Below are positions 1-6,553 of a stretch of 19,396 nt of DNA, one piece after another. Each line of letters opens with the position of its first letter. Positions within the stretch are counted from its first letter, which is position 1. Made by a program: the position numbers and the translations under genes. The notes beneath the pieces were generated by a model, which had not been told where the DNA came from, did no database searches, and saw only the letters and a program-made list of their open reading frames with translations. Source of the stretch: Selenomonadales bacterium (GTDB lineage Bacteria; Bacillota; Negativicutes; RGIG982); the NCBI GenBank assembly GCA_017390595.1, contig JAFPBC010000261.1, positions 1-19,396 on the forward strand, written 5' to 3'.

Positions 1-356
1 GATACCCTCCCCTTACAAAGAAGTGTCAATGCCGCGACACCCAAGAGTGTCAAGAGCGCACTCGCCACGATACTGATACCGAGCGTCACACTATGCTCCA
101 TAAACAAGTCGCCCCAATTCATCAGACCGACTGCCAGCGGTATAAAAAAGAATGTCAGATGCTTCAAGAGAAAAGACGATGCAACCGAGAGCTGCTCCAC
201 CTTCACGATACCTAGGCACAGCGCGACGAACAGAAGCACCATACCGACAACATTGCCCGGGATAGGAAACGGTATCACAGAAGCGATCAAATTACCGCCT
301 GCATAAAAGAGCCACAAATAAAATGTCTGCAATACGAACAGACCTACATTTCGCAT
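1..356 (-). CDS. lrgA: CidA/LrgA family membrane protein (partial, C-terminus off the left edge)
   Basis: I translated this frame by hand: it starts MRNVGLFVLQTFYLWLF and stays open to base 1, giving 118 codons without a stop. The segment around residues 27-36 (PFPIPGNVVG) followed by a hydrophobic helix, then a helix containing FFFIPLAVGLM and NWGDL, is the signature of the CidA/LrgA family, small integral membrane proteins of about 120-150 residues with four helices. Family members act with a partner LrgB/CidB; roles described are modulation of murein hydrolase activity and, for some pairs, transport of pyruvate. The ATG shares one base with the stop of the upstream dehydrogenase (TAATG), so the two are translationally coupled. 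An lrgB partner would be expected just beyond the left edge but cannot be seen. Lrg and Cid cannot be told apart from sequence alone. Confidence 0.88.
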   Translation of the reverse strand, partial: MRNVGLFVLQTFYLWLFYAGGNLIASVIPFPIPGNVVGMVLLFVALCLGIVKVEQLSVASSFLLKHLTFFFIPLAVGLMNWGDLFMEHSVTLGISIVASALLTLLGVAALTLLCKGRV

Positions 357-1426
357 TATGCCATCGCTTCCAATCTGCGTACGACAGCATCACCGACTTC
401 TCTCGTCGTAGCCGTACCGCCCATATCAGGCGACAATACAGAGCCGTCTACCATCAAATCTTCTACCGCACCAAGCACCTTCGCACCCCACTCTTCATAG
501 CCGAAGAAATCGAGCATCTGCGAAGCAGACCACACCGAAGCGAGCGGATTGGCAATACCTTTGCCCATAATATCGGGCGCACTGCCATGGATAGGCTCGA
601 ACATCGACGGGAACTTACGTTCGGGATTGAGATTCGCACCTGCCGCAAGGCCCATACCGCCCGCAATTGCCGCACCCAAGTCTGTCAAAATATCGCCGAA
701 CAGATTGCTCGTTACAACAACTTGGAATTTCTGCGGTTGTTTTACGAAGAAGAGCGCCGCCGCGTCAACATTGACGACCTGCGTTTTTACATCGGGATAC
801 TCCTTGCCCACTTCGGCAAACACTTGATCCCAGAACACCATCGAATAGTTGAGCGCATTCGATTTACTGACGCTTGTAAGCGTTTTATTTTCACGATGAG
901 CCATTTCATACGCATAACGGATGATACGCTCCACACCTTTACGCGAGAATACGCCCGTCTGCAAAACAACTTCATTTTCTTTTCCGCGGAACAGCCAATC
1001 GCCCATACCCGAATATTCGCCTTCGGAATTTTCGCGAATGACCATCATATCGATATCTTCACGTGCTACTCCCGCAAGCGGACAAGGTGCACCCTTCAAG
1101 AGTTTTACAGGACGCAGATTGACATACTGATCGAAACCCTGACGGATGCGAAGAAGCAGTCCACGGAGCGAGATATGATCGGGCACATCAGGCGAGCCGA
1201 CTGCACCGAGGAAGATCGCATCAAATTCACGCAAACGATCGATACCGTCCTCGTCCATCATCACACCATGCTTATGATAATATTCACAGCCCCACGGGAA
1301 CCAAGTAAATTCAAAACGGAATCTGCCGTCAAGCTCTGCTACACGTTCGAGCACCTTGACCCCTTCCGTTACAACTTCCGTGCCGATGCCATCACCCGGA
1401 ATCACTGCAATTTTATATATTTTCAT
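356..1426 (-). CDS. dmlA: D-malate / tartrate dehydrogenase (decarboxylating), IPMDH-like family
   Basis: NAD-dependent beta-decarboxylating dehydrogenase of the isopropylmalate/isocitrate dehydrogenase superfamily, 356 residues. The N-terminal KIAVIPGDGIG motif, FDQYVNLRPV, ENSEGEYSGMG, NLFGDILTDLG, EPIHGSAPDI and GGTATTREV are all present. Expected catalytic and metal residues can be placed: Tyr138, Lys188, Asp221, Asp245 and Asp249. The WGCEYY segment and VPDHISL loop match the D-malate (DmlA) and tartrate (TtuC) branch rather than LeuB. The D-malate reaction gives pyruvate, CO2 and NADH. I chose the ATG at 1426 because GAGGTG lies 6 bases upstream; a GTG at 1435 is also in frame but overlaps that Shine-Dalgarno site. 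A consensus promoter precedes it, and the stop overlaps the start of a CidA/LrgA gene. D-malate versus tartrate as substrate cannot be settled from sequence; leuB itself is less likely because no other leucine genes are visible. Confidence 0.88.
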   Translation of the reverse strand: MKIYKIAVIPGDGIGTEVVTEGVKVLERVAELDGRFRFEFTWFPWGCEYYHKHGVMMDEDGIDRLREFDAIFLGAVGSPDVPDHISLRGLLLRIRQGFDQYVNLRPVKLLKGAPCPLAGVAREDIDMMVIRENSEGEYSGMGDWLFRGKENEVVLQTGVFSRKGVERIIRYAYEMAHRENKTLTSVSKSNALNYSMVFWDQVFAEVGKEYPDVKTQVVNVDAAALFFVKQPQKFQVVVTSNLFGDILTDLGAAIAGGMGLAAGANLNPERKFPSMFEPIHGSAPDIMGKGIANPLASVWSASQMLDFFGYEEWGAKVLGAVEDLMVDGSVLSPDMGGTATTREVGDAVVRRLEAMA

Positions 1427-1461
1427 CAGAATCACCTCATTATTCAGACTTCTTTCCTTCT

Positions 1462-1490
1462 ATTATAAAACCGCCATCACACAACTGCAA
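1462..1490 (-). promoter_or_regulatory. Sigma-A promoter for the dehydrogenase-lrgA pair
   Basis: Read on the minus strand there is a -35 TTGCAG (1490-1485), a 17-base spacer and a perfect -10 TATAAT (1467-1462). Transcription would start near 1455, about 30 bases before the ATG at 1426. It lies just after the terminator of the preceding gene, so the dehydrogenase and lrgA form their own transcription unit. Confidence 0.72.
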
Positions 1491-1495
1491 GAAAA

Positions 1496-1525
1496 AGAAA
1501 AAATCTCCCTTATTTAAGGGAGATT
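1496..1525 (-). terminator. Rho-independent terminator of the flavin-binding protein gene
   Basis: Perfect 11-bp stem (AATCTCCCTTA at 1502-1512 with TAAGGGAGATT at 1515-1525), followed on the minus strand by a T run and then T-rich sequence. It sits 18 bases past the stop of the upstream gene. Confidence 0.85.
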
Positions 1526-1543
1526 CTCTCTGTTTTCACATAT

Positions 1544-2017
1544 CTACGACTCGTTGACCAATTTTCCCGTCATATGTTCAGGCGTAAGTTCCAGACACAT
1601 CACACGCTTCAAGTGTGTCAATTCCTGTTTCAGCGCATCCTCATCGTCAGCGAACTTACGATAAAGATTCACGCAGATCTCTTTCATCTTCTCCTCATCC
1701 TCGACGATGCAGATACGACCGAATACGATGACACTTTTGATATTGAGCGCCCACTCGCCTTCTTTGCGGAAGCCTTCATCATGCACACAATACGATACCT
1801 TATCGCACGCTTTGATCGCATCGATCTTGTGCCCCTCTTTCGCACAATGGAAATACAGCTTACCGTCCTCCGTATTATACCAATGATTCATTACCATACC
1901 ATACGGATATCCGTTCTCCCCAAGCACAGACAATACTCCTCTCGGTTCATGTGTGAGGATATCGATACATTCTTCCTGTGAAAGTTCTTGCTTATATCGT
2001 CTCATACCGCGAAACAT
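1544..2017 (-). CDS. Pyridoxamine 5'-phosphate oxidase family protein (NimA-like FMN split barrel)
   Basis: Protein of 157 residues with the compact FMN-binding split beta-barrel pattern. MFRGMRRYKQELSQEECIDIL at the N-terminus resembles proteins annotated as 5-nitroimidazole-resistance (NimA-like) or pyridoxamine-oxidase-related; GVLSVLGENGYPYGMVMNHWY and LYFHCAKEGHKIDAIKACDKV match the core strands and the segment lining the flavin site. The usual role is binding FMN or a related cofactor and reducing small molecules, but the substrate here is unknown and nitroimidazole resistance should not be assumed. The ATG at 2017 fits because AAGGA lies about 10 bases upstream and MRR at this place is typical of the family. 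It is a single-gene unit with its own promoter and terminator. Confidence 0.8.
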   Translation of the reverse strand: MFRGMRRYKQELSQEECIDILTHEPRGVLSVLGENGYPYGMVMNHWYNTEDGKLYFHCAKEGHKIDAIKACDKVSYCVHDEGFRKEGEWALNIKSVIVFGRICIVEDEEKMKEICVNLYRKFADDEDALKQELTHLKRVMCLELTPEHMTGKLVNES

Positions 2018-2041
2018 AAAACATCGTTCCTTTTCAAACTA

Positions 2042-2070
2042 ATACTAAAACTTAAGAATATATTCATCAA
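2042..2070 (-). promoter_or_regulatory. Probable promoter of the NimA-like gene
   Basis: Minus-strand TTGATG (2070-2065), 17-base spacer and TAGTAT (2047-2042), about 25 bases before the ATG. The spacer begins just after a 10-bp perfect palindrome, GAATATATTC (2056-2065), which overlaps the -35 and could bind a regulator. TTGCGA-17-TTTGAT slightly upstream is a weaker alternative. Confidence 0.45.
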
Positions 2071-2109
2071 ACAATGTGATTTATCCTGTCGCAATAGTTT
2101 CATATATAC

Positions 2110-2143
2110 AAAAAAGACTTACCTCTTACGAGATAAGTCTTTT
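2110..2143 (-). terminator. Terminator of the infC-rpmI-rplT operon
   Basis: Ten-bp stem AAAAGACTTA/TAAGTCTTTT (2112-2121 with 2134-2143), extended past one mismatch by 3 bp closing a GTAA loop, and followed on the minus strand by a T run. It lies 21 bases after the rplT stop. Confidence 0.88.
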
Positions 2144-2163
2144 CATTACTCTTGAGTTCGATC

Positions 2164-2517
2164 TTAGAGCTGTTCTTTAGCCGTGTTAACGAGCTGTTCG
2201 AAAGCTTTGATATCGTTTACAGCGAGGTCAGCCAACATTTTGCGGTTAACTTCAACACCTGCTTTGTTGAGGCCGTTGATGAGGTTGCTGTAAGACAAAC
2301 CGAACATACGGGAAGCTGCATTGATACGAGCGATCCAGAGTTTACGGAATTCGCCTTTTTTCGCACGACGGTCACGACGAGCGTAGGAGAGAGCTTTCAT
2401 TACAGTTTCGTTAGCTTTTTTGAACTGTTTGCTCTTAGCACCTCTGTATCCTTTAGCAAGTTTCAAGATTTTTTTATGACGTTTATGCGCTGTTACGCCT
2501 GTTTTTACTCTTGGCAT
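2164..2517 (-). CDS. rplT: 50S ribosomal protein L20
   Basis: The 117-residue product begins MPRVKTGVTAHKRHKKILKL and continues through KGYRGAKSKQFKKANE and RDRRAKKGEFRKLWIARINAA, the highly conserved L20 sequence, at the normal length for the family. L20 binds 23S rRNA early in large-subunit assembly. In Bacillus it also represses its own operon by acting on the leader RNA; the leader at 3301-3420 is the candidate site here. AAGGAGG is 7 bases before the ATG. Last gene of infC-rpmI-rplT, followed by a terminator. Confidence 0.98.
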   Translation of the reverse strand: MPRVKTGVTAHKRHKKILKLAKGYRGAKSKQFKKANETVMKALSYARRDRRAKKGEFRKLWIARINAASRMFGLSYSNLINGLNKAGVEVNRKMLADLAVNDIKAFEQLVNTAKEQL

Positions 2518-2542
2518 TTCAATTCCTCCTTAGTTCTGTTCC

Positions 2543-2740
2543 TTATGCGTACGGAAGCATTTTTGCGATACGTTTCATATCCGATTTGGAAGCCATAGCT
2601 GCTTTACGCAAGTTACGTTTACGTTTCGGCGATTTTTTCTCTAAGATATGGCTTTTGAACGCTTTTGCGCGTTTTACTTTGCCGCTACCGGTTACTTCAA
2701 AGCGTTTTGCTGCACTTCTGCGAGTTTTAATTTTAGGCAT
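2543..2740 (-). CDS. rpmI: 50S ribosomal protein L35
   Basis: Small basic protein of 65 residues, MPKIKTRRSAAKRFEVTGSGKVKR at the start and SDMKRIAKMLPYA at the end, which is full-length canonical L35. It is a component of the large ribosomal subunit. An AAAGGAGG site begins right at the end of infC and stands 7 bases before the ATG. Middle gene of the infC-rpmI-rplT operon, with 14 bases to infC and 25 to rplT. Confidence 0.98.
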   Translation of the reverse strand: MPKIKTRRSAAKRFEVTGSGKVKRAKAFKSHILEKKSPKRKRNLRKAAMASKSDMKRIAKMLPYA

Positions 2741-2754
2741 GTTTGTTCCTCCTT

Positions 2755-3273
2755 TTAATTACGCGTCTTAGGCGATAAAATCATGATCATATTTTTACCT
2801 TCAAGTTTCGGCATACGTTCTACGTTGACGTAGTCTTTCATTAACTCAGACATTTTGATAAGAAGCTGACGACCGAGATCCGGGTGCGAAAGCTCGCGGC
2901 CACGGAACATGATCGTTACTTTTACTTTATCGCCGTCTTCGATAAAACGCTGTGCGTTTTTTAACTTGACATTGAAATCATGCTCTTCAATATTGGGACG
3001 AAGTTTTACTTCTTTTACAGTGATGACTTTCTGTTTTTTCTTCGTCTCTTTTTCCCTTTTCTGCTGTTCATAGCGGAATTTACCGAAATCCATGATACGG
3101 CAGACAGGCGGTTTTGCCTGCGGTGCTACTTCGACCAAGTCCAAATGAAGTTCTTCTGCTCTGCGGAGTGCTTCTTTGAGCGGCACGATCCCGAGCTGTT
3201 CCCCTTGCGGGCTGGTCAAACGAACCTCGCGGGCACGAATCTCATCATTAATTCTGGGCGTATCCTTGCTAAT
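2755..3273 (-). CDS. infC: Translation initiation factor IF-3, with an AUU start codon
   Basis: IF-3 binds the 30S subunit, keeps it apart from 50S and checks the initiator tRNA and start codon. The product has the N-domain (GEQLGIV, LDLVEVAPQAKPPVCRIMDFGKFRYE), a Lys-rich linker and the C-domain (KEVKLRPNIEEHDFNVKLKNA, VKVTIMFRGRE, NMIMILSP). A TTG at 3219 would give only 154 residues and cut off the conserved start. Reading further up, the frame encodes SKDTPRINDEIRAREVRL, the usual IF-3 N-terminus, and begins at ATT (3273-3271), 9 bases after AGGAGG; a stop (TAG) lies two codons above it and no ATG, GTG or other TTG is in between. With ATT the protein is 172 residues, normal for IF-3. AUU starts are known for infC in E. 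coli, where they allow IF-3 to repress itself. Confidence 0.93.
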   Translation of the reverse strand: MSKDTPRINDEIRAREVRLTSPQGEQLGIVPLKEALRRAEELHLDLVEVAPQAKPPVCRIMDFGKFRYEQQKREKETKKKQKVITVKEVKLRPNIEEHDFNVKLKNAQRFIEDGDKVKVTIMFRGRELSHPDLGRQLLIKMSELMKDYVNVERMPKLEGKNMIMILSPKTRN

Positions 3274-3300
3274 TGCAATCTACCTCCTGATTTCTTTTAA

Positions 3301-3420
3301 CAAAAATAAAAGCGGGTAGCAAACGCCACCCGCACCATTAGCTATAAACTAAGGTCTTATTTACCTTACGGACTGTTCATCGTAAGGTGAGAAGCGGTGG
3401 CCTCTACTTCATGAATACTT
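3301..3420 (-). promoter_or_regulatory. infC-rpmI-rplT leader RNA with terminator/antiterminator (L20-leader type)
   Basis: The untranslated leader has three visible elements on the minus strand. First, GCCACCGC at 3401-3394. Second, a hairpin ACCTTACG/CGTAAGGT (3388-3381 with 3370-3363). Third, an intrinsic terminator GCGGGTGGC-GTTT-GCTACCCGC (3333-3312) followed by TTTTATTTTTG. The first element can pair, with one bulge, with GCGGGTGGC of the terminator, so antiterminator and terminator exclude each other. This layout matches the Firmicutes leaders in which L20 causes early termination; that L20 is the ligand here is inference. Confidence 0.8.
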
Positions 3421-3424
3421 GATT

Positions 3425-3453
3425 ATAATACCACTTGATTTTCTATATGTCAA
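3425..3453 (-). promoter_or_regulatory. Promoter of infC-rpmI-rplT
   Basis: Minus-strand TTGACA (3453-3448), 17-base spacer, TATTAT (3430-3425), with an overlapping TATAAT three bases further on. It starts 7 bases after the thrS stop; no thrS terminator is seen, so read-through from thrS may add to expression until it meets the leader attenuator. Confidence 0.78.
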
Positions 3454-3460
3454 GCGGTTT

Positions 3461-5371
3461 TTATGCTTTTTCTGCAATTTCTTTTTGGATCATTGCATGG
3501 AATTCTTCGAACGTCATAACAACGCTGTCGCTTTCGCCGTGTTTACGTACAGCTACCGTATTGTTCTCAGCTTCTTTGTCACCGACAACGAGCATATACG
3601 GAATCTTACGCATCTGGCTTTCACGCATTTTGTAGCCGACTTTTTCGTTGCGGTCGTCTACTTCTACGCGCATACCGCTGTTCCAGAGAGTGTCTGCAAG
3701 TTTCTGTGCGTATTCAACGTGTTTCGTTGTGATCGGAAGGATGTTGACCTGTACAGGTGCAAGCCATGTCGGGAATGCGCCTGCATAGTGTTCGATCAAG
3801 ATACCGATGAAGCGTTCCAAGCTGCCGTATGCTACACGGTGGATCATAACAGGACGATGTTTCTGACCGTCTTCACCGATATAGTTAAGGTCGAATTTTT
3901 CCGGCATCAACATATCGAGCTGGATCGTACCGCACTGCCACGTACGACCGATGGAGTCTTTCAAGTGGAAGTCGATTTTCGGGCCGTAGAACGCGCCGTC
4001 GCCTTCGTTGATGATGTAGTCCATGTTACGTTCTTCGAGTGCTTCTCGGAGTGCCTGCGTTGCCGTTTCCCATACTTCATCAGAGCCCATGGAGTCTTCC
4101 GGACGTGTGCTGAGTTCTGCATGGTACGAGAGGCCGAATGTGCTGTATACTTCGTCAAAGAGGTCGATTACGCCTTGGATCTCTTCTTTGATCTGGGACG
4201 GGAGCATGAAGATATGCGCGTCGTCCTGTGTGAAGCTGCGAACACGCATCAAGCCGTGGAGCGCGCCCGAGAGCTCATGACGGTGTACGAGACCGAGTTC
4301 TGCCGTACGAAGCGGAAGATCACGGTAGCTGTGATGCTGCGTGCGATATACGAGGATACCGCCCGGGCAGTTCATCGGTTTTACTGCATAGTTTTCTTCG
4401 TCGATCGTCGTGAAGTACATGTTTTCACGATAGTGATCCCAGTGACCGGACTGCTGCCACAATTTCTGATTGAGGATGATCGGCGTACGAATTTCTTGGT
4501 AGCGATATTTGCGGTGAAGGTTACGCCAGAAGTTTTCAAGCTCGTTGCGGATGACCATACCGTTCGGATGGAAGAACGGGAAACCCGGGCCTTCTTCTTG
4601 GATGCTGAAGAGATCGAGTTCTTTACCGAGTTTACGGTGGTCGCGTTTTGCCGCTTCTTCAAGGAGCGTGAGATATGCATCAAGGTCGGCTTTTTTCTCG
4701 AATGCCGTACCGTAGATACGCTGGAGCATTTTATTTTTTTCACTGCCGCGCCAGTAAGCACCTGCGATGCTCTGGAGCTGGATCGCTTTTACTTTGCCTG
4801 TCGAAAGCACGTGCGGACCTGCACAGAGGTCGGTGAATTCGCCCTGCGTGTACATGGAGATCGTTGCATCTTCGGGAAGGTCTTGGATAAGTTCTACTTT
4901 GTAGATCTCGCCTTTTTCTTCGAAGAAACGAAGCGCTTCTTCACGAGATACTTCTTTACGTTCGATCGCATGGTTTTCTTTTACGATCTTGTTCATTTCT
5001 GCTTGAATTTTACCGAGGTCATCGGGCGTGAACGGTTTTTCCATATCGAAGTCGTAGTAGAACCCGTTTTCGATAGCAGGACCGATAGCCAATTTGGCAT
5101 TCGGATAAAGGCGAAGTACCGCCTGTGCGAGAATGTGGGATGCACTGTGACGAAGGGCATGTTTGCCTTCCGCGTCTTCAAACGTTACGAATTCGAGTGC
5201 TGCGTTTTCATTGAGAGCCTGGTTAAGATCGACCATCTCCCCGTTTACTTTTGCACCGAGAACTTGTTTTGCCAAGCTGTTGCTGAGCTGTTTTGCAAAA
5301 GCGATCGGCGTAATACCTGCTTCTGCTTGACGAACAGCGCCGTCTTTTAACGTGATATCAATCGTTGCCAT
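3461..5371 (-). CDS. thrS: Threonine--tRNA ligase
   Basis: Class II aminoacyl-tRNA synthetase, 636 residues, which charges tRNA-Thr in the cytoplasm. In order: an N-terminal TGS domain (ATIDITLKDGAVRQ, about residues 1-62), the editing domain with HSASHILAQA and DLCAGPHV, and the catalytic core with MNCPGG (zinc-ligand Cys), HRHELSGALHGLMRVRSFTQDDAHIF, then TWQCGTIQLD and HRVAYGSLERFIGILIEHY, and the anticodon-binding domain to the C-terminus. All signature residues seem intact. The frame is open further upstream, to 5452, but that stretch is T-box leader; I chose ATG 5371 because GGAGG lies 8 bases before it and homologues begin here. Expression should be controlled by the Thr T-box immediately upstream. 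Confidence 0.98.
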   Translation of the reverse strand: MATIDITLKDGAVRQAEAGITPIAFAKQLSNSLAKQVLGAKVNGEMVDLNQALNENAALEFVTFEDAEGKHALRHSASHILAQAVLRLYPNAKLAIGPAIENGFYYDFDMEKPFTPDDLGKIQAEMNKIVKENHAIERKEVSREEALRFFEEKGEIYKVELIQDLPEDATISMYTQGEFTDLCAGPHVLSTGKVKAIQLQSIAGAYWRGSEKNKMLQRIYGTAFEKKADLDAYLTLLEEAAKRDHRKLGKELDLFSIQEEGPGFPFFHPNGMVIRNELENFWRNLHRKYRYQEIRTPIILNQKLWQQSGHWDHYRENMYFTTIDEENYAVKPMNCPGGILVYRTQHHSYRDLPLRTAELGLVHRHELSGALHGLMRVRSFTQDDAHIFMLPSQIKEEIQGVIDLFDEVYSTFGLSYHAELSTRPEDSMGSDEVWETATQALREALEERNMDYIINEGDGAFYGPKIDFHLKDSIGRTWQCGTIQLDMLMPEKFDLNYIGEDGQKHRPVMIHRVAYGSLERFIGILIEHYAGAFPTWLAPVQVNILPITTKHVEYAQKLADTLWNSGMRVEVDDRNEKVGYKMRESQMRKIPYMLVVGDKEAENNTVAVRKHGESDSVVMTFEEFHAMIQKEIAEKA

Positions 5372-5400
5372 GATCATTTCCTCCAATTTTCTCTGATTGT

Positions 5401-5645
5401 AAACAAAAACTCCCGATCGATCCAGAGACGAGCGCATAGCCCGCGGTTCCACTCTGATTGACAGGGAGTCCTACTTTTCATTCTGTAACGACGAATAGCC
5501 GTCTCAGCCTACTGTTAGTTCGGTGAGCAGTCTTGAAGGTGGTAATCTCAATCGCATCGCAAGCGCTCTCAGCCAATGGCGCTATTCTCTGAGGCGAGTG
5601 GTGACTGACATCATGTCCTTCGCAATACCTTTATCTGTATAATAC
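5401..5645 (-). promoter_or_regulatory. T-box riboswitch (tRNA-Thr) upstream of thrS
   Basis: The minus strand contains the T-box sequence AGAGTGGAACCGCG (5455-5442), the part that pairs with the acceptor end of uncharged tRNA. Upstream lies a long stem I region in which GATTACCACC carries a Thr ACC codon (5543-5541) as the likely specifier; the next triplet, 5540-5538, is also ACC. Downstream, ACTCCC (5469-5464) can pair with GGGAGT (5414-5409) followed by TTTTTG to form the terminator. T-boxes let transcription continue when uncharged cognate tRNA binds, which fits thrS. Boundaries are approximate because I have not folded the RNA. Confidence 0.92.
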
Positions 5646-5651
5646 TTCTTT

Positions 5652-5680
5652 ATTATAGTGAACGCACCTTGTAATGTCAA
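5652..5680 (-). promoter_or_regulatory. Consensus promoter of the thrS T-box leader
   Basis: Minus strand has TTGACA (5680-5675), exactly 17 bases, then TATAAT (5657-5652): perfect matches to both hexamers. Transcription would start near 5645 and give a leader of about 270 bases before the thrS ATG. It begins 7 bases past the stop of the upstream gene. Confidence 0.9.
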
Positions 5681-5687
5681 GGCAGAG

Positions 5688-6452
5688 TTACTGCAAAAAT
5701 TGTTTCATGACTTGTACTTTGATGTCTTCAACGATATCTCCCATACCGACGAGAGCCGTTTTCTTGATCTCGACCGTTACATTAAGACCGAGGATCTTGA
5801 CTTTCGGGAAATATTCATCGTCGATCTTGAGGTATGTCGGTGCATCGAACAAATGTTCGATGTCTTCTTCGTCCAAATAACCTGCTTTTGCTTTGTCGCG
5901 CAAGATCGATTCTACAACACCTTCGAGAGAATCGATGCAGTTTTCTTCTTCATCATAGATAAAGAGATATTTCGGATTGCCTTTGAAATTGATCGGTTTG
6001 TCGCCGATACCGAGACGTTCTTTTTCAGCTTTGATCCATTCACGGTCAAAGTTGATATCCATGCGTTTTACGATCGGTTCTACGACCTGCTGAGAGATGC
6101 CTTCGCCGACTTCGCTCAATACGATACGCGATTTTGCCGCAAGCTCCTTGACTGCCGAGTCCATGATCGGTTTCGTCAAAACGACACCGGCAACTTGACC
6201 GTTGATATCATTGGCAGCGGAAAAGATCTGGAAAAGCATTTTTTTCGTGATTTTTTCTTCATTATAATGAGATGTATCGATCAACGCTTGATATACGATA
6301 TCACGCGATTTGAATTTCCAATACAAGTCTATTCTATGTTCGCAAGTTCTGCCTTCAACGAGAGCATCTCGCGTGATCTCCAGCGTTTCGACCGTCATAT
6401 CGCAATGAATAGCGGCGATCATATCTTCTATCAATTTATTTACTTCTTGCAC
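5688..6452 (-). CDS. Uncharacterised protein with a PD-(D/E)XK nuclease-like (Mrr-like) N-terminal region
   Basis: I do not recognise this 254-residue protein as a named family. Residues about 36-115 follow the spacing of Mrr-type restriction-endonuclease folds: CEHRIDLYW with Asp42, a strand VYQAL (54-57), a helix, then VAGVVLTKPIMDSAVKELAAKSRIVL, like the 'hhhT...f...A..LA....I.L' end of that domain. The usual catalytic Lys of (E/Q)xK would be residue 57, which is Leu here, so activity is doubtful. A charged linker (about 130-160) leads to a mixed region with KYLFIYDEEEN and VKILGLNVTVEI. No signal peptide or membrane segment is seen. The start is a GTG with a weak site (GGTGGTG) 5 bases upstream. 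It follows ppk1 after 101 bases and precedes thrS. The fold assignment is by eye only. Confidence 0.72.
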   Translation of the reverse strand: MQEVNKLIEDMIAAIHCDMTVETLEITRDALVEGRTCEHRIDLYWKFKSRDIVYQALIDTSHYNEEKITKKMLFQIFSAANDINGQVAGVVLTKPIMDSAVKELAAKSRIVLSEVGEGISQQVVEPIVKRMDINFDREWIKAEKERLGIGDKPINFKGNPKYLFIYDEEENCIDSLEGVVESILRDKAKAGYLDEEDIEHLFDAPTYLKIDDEYFPKVKILGLNVTVEIKKTALVGMGDIVEDIKVQVMKQFLQ

Positions 6453-6472
6453 AAAAACACCACCAGTTTTTT

Positions 6473-6478
6473 ATTATA
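6473..6478 (-). promoter_or_regulatory. Possible -10 element before the nuclease-like gene
   Basis: A perfect TATAAT on the minus strand ends 20 bases before the GTG start at 6452. No good -35 lies 17 bases upstream (a TTGTCA is too close, at 13), so this is a weak call. It would give a leader of only about 13 bases. Confidence 0.35.
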
Positions 6479-6553
6479 CCTTTATTAAATTTGACAAATT
6501 CAGCTAAATTCCTGTTTGTATCTTAATTTTAACGATGTTTTGTATCATATTTA

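Noticed and set aside
323..1468. Plus-strand open frame of about 380 codons opposite the dehydrogenase.
   Set aside because: Antisense shadow of a conserved enzyme; no family similarity and no ribosome site.
1544..2017. Reading the NimA-like protein as a nitroimidazole resistance gene.
   Set aside because: Only family-level resemblance is visible; most such proteins have no known resistance role.
3419..5350. Long plus-strand open frame of over 600 codons opposite thrS.
   Set aside because: It is the antisense of a conserved synthetase, has no ribosome site and its composition (rich in Phe, Arg and Cys) is that of a mirror frame.
5391..5460. Direct repeat CTCTGATTG (5391-5399 and 5452-5460) in the thrS leader.
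   Set aside because: Nine bases within a structured RNA; one copy is part of the T-box region and the other is spacer. Probably chance.
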